From an uncultured Bacteroidales bacterium (GTDB lineage: Bacteria; Bacteroidota; Bacteroidia; Bacteroidales; P3), in contig CAMWQD010000021.1 in assembly GCA_947176325.1 (NCBI GenBank), forward strand, positions 1 to 10,662: a DNA stretch of 10,662 nt, given 5' to 3'. The notes beneath the pieces are model-generated. The model was not told the DNA's origin, did not search any database, and saw nothing but the letters and a program-made list of their open reading frames with translations. Made by a program: the position numbers and the translations under genes. Numbering within the stretch: position 1 is the stretch's first letter; each line of letters begins with the position of its first letter. This document shows, piece by piece, positions 6,067 to 10,662 of the stretch.

Positions 6067-7674
6067 ATGGCTTACAAGAATGATCGTAGAGACGACCGTC
6101 GCGAAGACCGTCGTGGAAATCGCGGGAACGACCGCAAGTTCGCACATCCTTTCATAGAGGACGGAGATTGGGGAGAGGGCGATGGGGGAAGAGGCTTTGA
6201 CCGTGGCGAGCGCAGGGACAGAGGTTTTGGAGAACGTCGGGACAACCGTTTCGGACGGGACGACCGGGGTTTTGACCGCGGCGAGCGCAGGGAAAGAAGT
6301 TTTGGCGACCGTCGGGACAACCGTTTCGGACGGGACGACCGGGGTTTTGACCGTGGCGGGCGAAGAGGTTTCGGCCGCCGTAGCCGCCTACCAATCGCAC
6401 CAGGCAAGGGCGAGTTCGACGGAGTCGGCGACCGTCGGGACAACCGTTTCGGACGGGAGGACAGAGGCTTTGACCGTGGCGAGCGCAGAGGTTTCGGCGA
6501 CCGTCGGGACAACCGTTTCGGACGGGGCAACGACCGTTTCTCGCGCGACGGGGAAAGAGGTTACAGCCGCGATTTCAGACGTGAAAAGCCGGCACGCAAT
6601 GCCGAGTTCGACTACAACAGCGAGCGTCACGAACAGAATACACGGAAGAAAGAGGAAGGCTATGTGCGTCTGAACCGCTATATCGCCAACGCGGGAGTCT
6701 GCTCGCGCCGCGAAGCCGACGAGATGATTGCCAACGGTGTCATTAAGGTGAACGGAGAAATCTGCACCGTATTGGGCACCTTGGTGGGCCCCGGCGACAA
6801 AGTGCAGTTCGGCGACCAGACGCTGAAGACCGAAAAGAAAGTCTATCTGTTGATGAACAAGCCCAAGGGCTATATCACCACCGCCGACGACCCCGAAGAC
6901 CGCAAGACGGTTATGGAGTTGCTGGCCGGTGCCTGCAAGGAACGCATCTATCCCGTGGGACGGTTGGACCGCAACACCACCGGCGTGCTGTTGTTTACGA
7001 ACGACGGCGAAATGGCCAAGCGCCTGACGCATCCTTCCCATGGTGCGCGCAAGATCTATCAGGTTACGTTGGATCACCCCCTTGCGAAATCCGATATGCA
7101 GAGCATTGCATCGGGCGTGAATCTGGAAGACGGCTTGGTGCAGGTGGACGAAATCGATTACGTGCAGGAGGGGAGCCGTTCGGAAGTGGGCGTGGTGATT
7201 CATTCGGGAAAGAACCGCATCGTGCGCCGTATTTTCGAACATTTCGGCTATGAGGTGGTGAAGTTAGATCGAGTGCTTTTTGCCGAACTCACCAAAAAAG
7301 GTCTGGAACGCGGGCAATGGCGTTTCCTTACCGAAAAGGAAGTGAGCTTTTTGCAGATGAATACGGGTACGGCGGACGAAAAACCCGCACGTGCGGCGAA
7401 ATCCGCAGGGCGCAAGTCGCCGGCCTTTACCGAGGAACAGATTGCGGAAGCGGAGGCGATAGAACGCGCCGAGGCGGAACTCCTCAAGCCGAAGCGTGGC
7501 CGCAAGAAGAAAGAGGAAGTGGTAGAGGAGGTGGAAGAAAAGCCGAAACGTGGCCGCAAGAAGAAGGAAGAAGCCGTAGTGGAGGTGGAAGAAAAGCCGA
7601 AGCGTGGCCGTAAGAAGAAAGAAGAAGCCGTAGTAGAGGAAAAGCCCAAGCGCGGACGTAAGAAAAATGCCTAA
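6067..7674 (+). CDS. RluB/RsuA-family rRNA pseudouridine synthase with repetitive charged ends
   Basis: A 535-residue RNA-modifying enzyme. Its conserved core spans residues 199-430. The S4 RNA-binding domain is at 199-245 (VRLNRYIANAGVCSRREAD...). The catalytic domain follows, with YLLMNKPKGYITT (260-272) and the GRLDRNTTG motif (298-306), whose Asp301 is the expected nucleophile. RsuA/RluB/RluE/RluF enzymes convert specific rRNA uridines to pseudouridine; the target site here cannot be read. Unusual are the ends. Residues 1-198 are dominated by R, G, D and F in tandem repeats resembling RGG-type RNA-binding tails. Residues 474-535 are KPKRGRKKKEE repeats. Both ends are probably disordered, extending a core that is usually about 240-290 residues. 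It lies 15 bp after bamD and overlaps the AsmA-family gene by 8 bp. Confidence 0.92.
   Translation: MAYKNDRRDDRREDRRGNRGNDRKFAHPFIEDGDWGEGDGGRGFDRGERRDRGFGERRDNRFGRDDRGFDRGERRERSFGDRRDNRFGRDDRGFDRGGRRGFGRRSRLPIAPGKGEFDGVGDRRDNRFGREDRGFDRGERRGFGDRRDNRFGRGNDRFSRDGERGYSRDFRREKPARNAEFDYNSERHEQNTRKKEEGYVRLNRYIANAGVCSRREADEMIANGVIKVNGEICTVLGTLVGPGDKVQFGDQTLKTEKKVYLLMNKPKGYITTADDPEDRKTVMELLAGACKERIYPVGRLDRNTTGVLLFTNDGEMAKRLTHPSHGARKIYQVTLDHPLAKSDMQSIASGVNLEDGLVQVDEIDYVQEGSRSEVGVVIHSGKNRIVRRIFEHFGYEVVKLDRVLFAELTKKGLERGQWRFLTEKEVSFLQMNTGTADEKPARAAKSAGRKSPAFTEEQIAEAEAIERAEAELLKPKRGRKKKEEVVEEVEEKPKRGRKKKEEAVVEVEEKPKRGRKKKEEAVVEEKPKRGRKKNA
6199..6540 (+). repeat. Coding minisatellite in the 5' part of the pseudouridine synthase gene
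   Basis: Four tandem units encode DRGERR...FGDRRDNRFGR-type repeats. Units 1 and 2 (6199-6273 and 6274-6348) are 75 bp each and share a run of 44 identical bases (6235-6278 equals 6310-6353). Unit 3 (6349-6468) is 120 bp because it carries an extra segment. Unit 4 (6469-6540) is 72 bp. The string GACCGTCGGGACAACCG is shared by units 2 to 4. The near-identity at DNA level, not only protein level, suggests recent duplication or ongoing homogenisation. Confidence 0.9.
7486..7671 (+). repeat. Coding repeat in the 3' part of the pseudouridine synthase gene
   Basis: Units at 7486-7539 (54 bp), 7540-7593 (54 bp), 7594-7641 (48 bp) and 7642-7671 (30 bp, truncated) encode KPKRGRKKKEE followed by an acidic Val/Glu stretch. 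The core KRGRKKK resembles an AT-hook or basic nucleic-acid-binding patch but lacks the Pro of the classical GRP core. Alternating basic and acidic blocks give a disordered tail. Confidence 0.88.
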
Positions 7675-10582
7675 GAGACAAGACGAAATATCTATCACGG
7701 AGTCGGTTTTCGGCAAACCGAACGTTTTGATTCAGCCAAACGAGCAGAGCCGAGCTTGCTCGAGCTATGCCGTGGCGCAAAAACGTGCCTTGAAAAGGAA
7801 GAAAAAGAGAAGCCGTCTGCGGAAAATCCTGCGGACGGTTTTTCTCGTGATGGGAATTGTCGGCATTTTCTTTGCGATAACTGTTTCGGCTATTGCTGTT
7901 TATGTAAAGACCCACAAGGAAGAAATCACCCAGATTCTCTTTCGTGAAATCAACAAAAGTCTGCAAGCGCCTATCAGCGTGCAGAATATATCGGTAAGTT
8001 TCCTGCGCGATTTTCCCATGGTGTCGGTGACTTTCGACGGGGTGCAGGGTGCGCCTTTCGACGAAACCGGACAGGACAAGGAAGACCTTTTTTATGTGGA
8101 GAGTCTTAGGCTCACCATTAATCTACACGATATTATACGAGGAAGATATATCGTGCGGGAACTGTTGGTGCGGGGCGGAGACTTCAATCTCAAGCACTAC
8201 GGAAAGGGGCGTTTCAACTACGAAATCTGGAAGAAGAACGAGAACGCCGGCGCCCTCGACTTTCATCTCAACCGCGTTCTGCTTCACAACTCCCTTATCC
8301 GCTACCGCGACATCGTAGGGCATCACGATTATCAAGTGTTGGCGCGCAAGGCCGTGGCGCGGGGCGATTTGTATGAGAACGGACAGGATTTCGCCATGAG
8401 CGGCGACATCCGGATTCACTCGCTCAAGGCTTCGGACTTTGTGTTCATGGCCGATCATAAGGCGGTGATTGACTTGGAATTCAGCAACAACACATCGGGA
8501 AGGAATTTCGAAGTGCGCAGGGGCAAGGTTTCTATCGAGAACATGACTTTCGGCCTGGAAGGATATGTGCACTACATCAAGCGCGATGCGTTCCTGGATT
8601 TTGTTTTCGACGGCAAGAACCTGAAAATAGAACAGTTGGTGGCGCTTCTGCCCGAAGATGTGCAGGGGCGTTTCGCGGAATATACGTTCAAGGGCAACAC
8701 GGCTTTCAAAATGGAGCTCAAGGGCGACTACACCACGAGTTCGCTGGGGCTCTACACCCGTTTTTCCTTTTCGAACGGCACGGTTTCGCACAAGAAATCG
8801 GGCATTACGGCCAAACAGGTGGCCTTGCAGGGCGATTTTTCCAACGGCCATGCGCATAAGGCGCACAGTGCGCGTCTGCATTTGGAGCGCATCTATCTGG
8901 AACTGCCGGGCGGGGCTATCGACGGGGCTTTTTCGCTCAATAATTTCAAGACGCCCGAAATTTCGTTCAAGGGAACGTTGAGCGCCGACATGGCCGAGTT
9001 GCAGAGGTTTTTCGGCTTCGCCCCCGATTTCCGTTACGAGGGGAAGGCCCGCGCCGAGGTGGATTTCTACAACCGTTTTTCCTCGCTCTCGCCCGACCGT
9101 TGGAAAGCCTTGGATTTCGGTTCGGCGAAACTGAAAGGTTTCCTGCAGGTTGAAAAAGCGGCCGTGGCACTCACCAACCGCAATTGGGACAGGGTGGAAA
9201 TAGACAGCATCCGCATTGCGTTCACGCCCGAAGTATTCCGTATTCCGTCTTTCTCCATGCGCTACGGAAAAGACGAAATCCGCCTGAAAGTGTTTATCGA
9301 GAATGCGCTTCCGTATTTCCTCCTGCCGATGCAGAAACTCTATGTGAACGCTTCGCTCTCCTCCGCACGCATTGATATGAATCAGTGGCAGACGCTGTTG
9401 CTGTGGGGAAATCCCGACAGCGTGCGGGCGTTGCGGCCGGTGGCCGAAAAAGGCTCGCGCGGTGCGTCCCCGCAGCCTGCGGCCAAGAGAAAATCCTCCA
9501 AAAACCTCTTCACCGATTTATATGCCGATTTTGACGTGGACGTGAACCGGGTGATATGGAAGAATTTGGATGTGAGCCCCTTGAAGGGGCTGTTGCGCTA
9601 TTCGCCCGAAGACATCGCGTTGGAAAATCTTTCGGTGGGCGCGTTTCAGGGCGCTTTCGACGGCGAGGTGCTGTATCAGCACGGAGGGGAGGAAAGTGAA
9701 TTGCGCGTGTCGGGCAAGTTGGAGGATATGGATGTGGGCGCCTGCCTCAAGGCTTTCGACAATTTCGGGCAGACGCAGATTACCTATAAGAATTTGGGAG
9801 GCACGCTCTCGGCCGATTTGCGTCTGCGGATGAACCGCGACAGGGACGGGCGGTGGAAGCGGGAAGACATGGTGTTTTGGTCGGAGCTTGTGCTGCGCAA
9901 CGGTATCTTGCAGAATGTGGAGACGTTGAAGAAGATAGCGCGGTTTACGGGCGAGAACGATTTGCAGAACATTCATTTCGCCGACCTGCGCACCACGCTC
10001 GAAATCAGGAACGCCGGCATCAGCATTCATCATATGGATGTGGTGAGCGATGCGGCCAATCTCACGTTCTCGGGCACGCATACCTTTGATAACGAAGTGA
10101 ATTATCTGCTCAATATAGATTTATCGGATTTCCTGAGCCGCCGCAGGGCGCAGCGGGTGAAGGAGGAGAGTGAGTTCGGGGTGGTGGTGACCGAGAAGTC
10201 GCGGGTGCGTCTGCCGCTGTCCATCAAGGGGAAATTGCCCGATGTGGAGGTGAAGTATGCGATGAGCGAGGCGAAAAAGGGGGCGAAGGAGCGGTTGAAG
10301 GAAAACCGCAGGGATTTCAAGGCGGCTCTCGACGAGGAGTTTTCGTTCAACCGTCAGAAACACAACGACCGCAAGGTGGAGCAGGAGAAGACGAAGCGGC
10401 GGGAGAGCGGGGAATTCATCCTCGACCTCGACGAGACGGAGATTCTGAGGAAAGAGAATGCTCCGGACTTCGTCGATTTTTCGGGCGACAAGGCTAAGAA
10501 ACCGGCCAAGAAGCCAGCCAAGCAGCCCGAAAAGAAATACGATACGCGCGAGGATTTCCGCATCCAGTTCGAGGATGAGTAG
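7667..10582 (+). CDS. AsmA-family envelope protein
   Basis: A 971-residue protein. A basic stretch (KRALKRKKKRSRLRK, 39-53) precedes one membrane helix at about 55-80. A large beta-rich region follows, which would lie in the periplasm. AsmA hallmarks include APISVQNISVSFLRDFPMVSVTFDGV just after the helix (101-126) and, near 765-830, the C-terminal AsmA-like region (ISIHHMDVVSDAANLTFSG then DLSDFLSRR). AsmA/TamB/YhdP-type proteins are thought to bridge the envelope and help move lipids or assemble the outer membrane; position in a bamD operon fits this. Residues from about 860 are highly charged and end in KKPAKKPAK and an acidic tail. The start is uncertain: ATG 7667 overlaps the previous gene by 8 bp and adds about 38 atypical residues; GTG 7772 would give a more usual N-terminus. 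Confidence 0.82.
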   Translation: MPKRQDEISITESVFGKPNVLIQPNEQSRACSSYAVAQKRALKRKKKRSRLRKILRTVFLVMGIVGIFFAITVSAIAVYVKTHKEEITQILFREINKSLQAPISVQNISVSFLRDFPMVSVTFDGVQGAPFDETGQDKEDLFYVESLRLTINLHDIIRGRYIVRELLVRGGDFNLKHYGKGRFNYEIWKKNENAGALDFHLNRVLLHNSLIRYRDIVGHHDYQVLARKAVARGDLYENGQDFAMSGDIRIHSLKASDFVFMADHKAVIDLEFSNNTSGRNFEVRRGKVSIENMTFGLEGYVHYIKRDAFLDFVFDGKNLKIEQLVALLPEDVQGRFAEYTFKGNTAFKMELKGDYTTSSLGLYTRFSFSNGTVSHKKSGITAKQVALQGDFSNGHAHKAHSARLHLERIYLELPGGAIDGAFSLNNFKTPEISFKGTLSADMAELQRFFGFAPDFRYEGKARAEVDFYNRFSSLSPDRWKALDFGSAKLKGFLQVEKAAVALTNRNWDRVEIDSIRIAFTPEVFRIPSFSMRYGKDEIRLKVFIENALPYFLLPMQKLYVNASLSSARIDMNQWQTLLLWGNPDSVRALRPVAEKGSRGASPQPAAKRKSSKNLFTDLYADFDVDVNRVIWKNLDVSPLKGLLRYSPEDIALENLSVGAFQGAFDGEVLYQHGGEESELRVSGKLEDMDVGACLKAFDNFGQTQITYKNLGGTLSADLRLRMNRDRDGRWKREDMVFWSELVLRNGILQNVETLKKIARFTGENDLQNIHFADLRTTLEIRNAGISIHHMDVVSDAANLTFSGTHTFDNEVNYLLNIDLSDFLSRRRAQRVKEESEFGVVVTEKSRVRLPLSIKGKLPDVEVKYAMSEAKKGAKERLKENRRDFKAALDEEFSFNRQKHNDRKVEQEKTKRRESGEFILDLDETEILRKENAPDFVDFSGDKAKKPAKKPAKQPEKKYDTREDFRIQFEDE
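7703..7765 (+). repeat. Palindrome-rich segment with phased CGAGC motifs
   Basis: An inverted repeat TCGGTTT/AAACCGA (7703-7709 and 7715-7721) has a 5-nt loop. Further on, CGAGC recurs at 7741, 7751 and 7761, exactly 10 bp apart. The last two contribute to CGAGC-TT-GCTCG (7751-7762) and to the perfect 8-bp palindrome GCTCGAGC (7758-7765). The segment lies within the 5' end of the annotated AsmA-family frame, just after the upstream stop codon. Confidence 0.6.
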
Positions 10583-10591
10583 GGGGATGGG

Positions 10592-10625
10592 AATTTGTAT
10601 TTAAGATGAATTTGTATTAAAATGA
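10592..10625 (+). repeat. Imperfect 17-bp direct repeat upstream of the YicC-family gene
   Basis: AATTTGTATT occurs at 10592 and again at 10609, and each copy runs into an A-rich ATG-containing tail. The 50-bp gap between the AsmA-family stop and the YicC-family start is AT-rich and otherwise empty. TGAATTTG at 10607-10614 is one base from a -7 box, but no TTG is correctly spaced, so a promoter is only a possibility. Confidence 0.5.
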
Positions 10626-10632
10626 TGAAGAT

Positions 10633-10662
10633 ATGTTGAAATCGATGACCGGCTACGGGAAG
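10633..10662 (+). CDS. yicC: YicC/YloC-family protein, first ten codons only
   Basis: The frame from ATG 10633 reads MLKSMTGYGK to the window edge. MxxSMTGxG is the near-invariant N-terminus of YicC/YloC-family proteins, which are endoribonucleases implicated in RNA turnover. ATGs at 10622 and 10625 lie in other frames or stop at once, so 10633 is the start. The gene is truncated by the window; nothing further can be said about its integrity. It has the same direction as the AsmA-family gene, 50 bp downstream. Confidence 0.82.
   Translation, partial: MLKSMTGYGK

Noticed and set aside
6182..6673. A 163-codon plus-strand frame with repeats VGTTVSDGTTGVLTVAS inside the pseudouridine synthase gene
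   Set aside because: It is the shifted reading of the same DNA minisatellite. The repeat length is a multiple of three, so every frame appears repetitive. The main frame continues into a conserved enzyme.

Overview
The window looks like a chromosomal segment of a fairly GC-rich member of the Bacteroidales (Bacteroidota). Several things point there: a DUF2027-Smr fusion protein, the Bacteroidota-type BamD and AsmA families, start codons without Shine-Dalgarno sequences, and -7 promoter boxes of the TAnnTTTG type lying very close to start codons. The genus cannot be fixed from the sequence alone. No tRNA, rRNA, CRISPR array, transposase or phage gene is visible. Coding density is very high and no gene-free stretch exceeds 110 bases.

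Layout. Bases 1-87 hold 2.7 copies of a 32-bp tandem repeat cut by the window edge. A minus-strand gene (108-1307) encodes a DUF2027-Smr protein. It is transcribed divergently from the rest of the window, with two -7 boxes nearly touching in the 50-bp gap. On the plus strand come an MbnP-family lipoprotein (1358-2152), a short spacer carrying two different heptamer arrays, an MbnH-like di-heme peroxidase lipoprotein (2236-3303) and, overlapping it by 4 bp, an Uup-like ABC-F ATPase (3300-5201). A new promoter-like box precedes bamD (5224-6051). That is followed closely by a pseudouridine synthase with repetitive Arg/Gly/Asp-rich and Lys/Glu-rich ends (6067-7674), then by a large AsmA-family protein (7667-10582, 8-bp overlap). 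The window ends in the first ten codons of a YicC-family gene (10633).

How the genes may work together. MbnP and MbnH form a known enzyme-substrate pair: in methanotrophs the di-heme enzyme oxidises a tryptophan of its partner to kynurenine. Here the pair stands without any methanobactin biosynthesis gene, and both partners carry lipoprotein signals, so they could sit on the same membrane. This pair is the most interesting biology in the window. The second block (bamD, pseudouridine synthase, AsmA-family) combines outer-membrane biogenesis with rRNA modification and looks like one transcription unit. The remaining points of interest are short repeats: heptamers, a 32-bp tandem array, coding minisatellites and a phased CGAGC motif.
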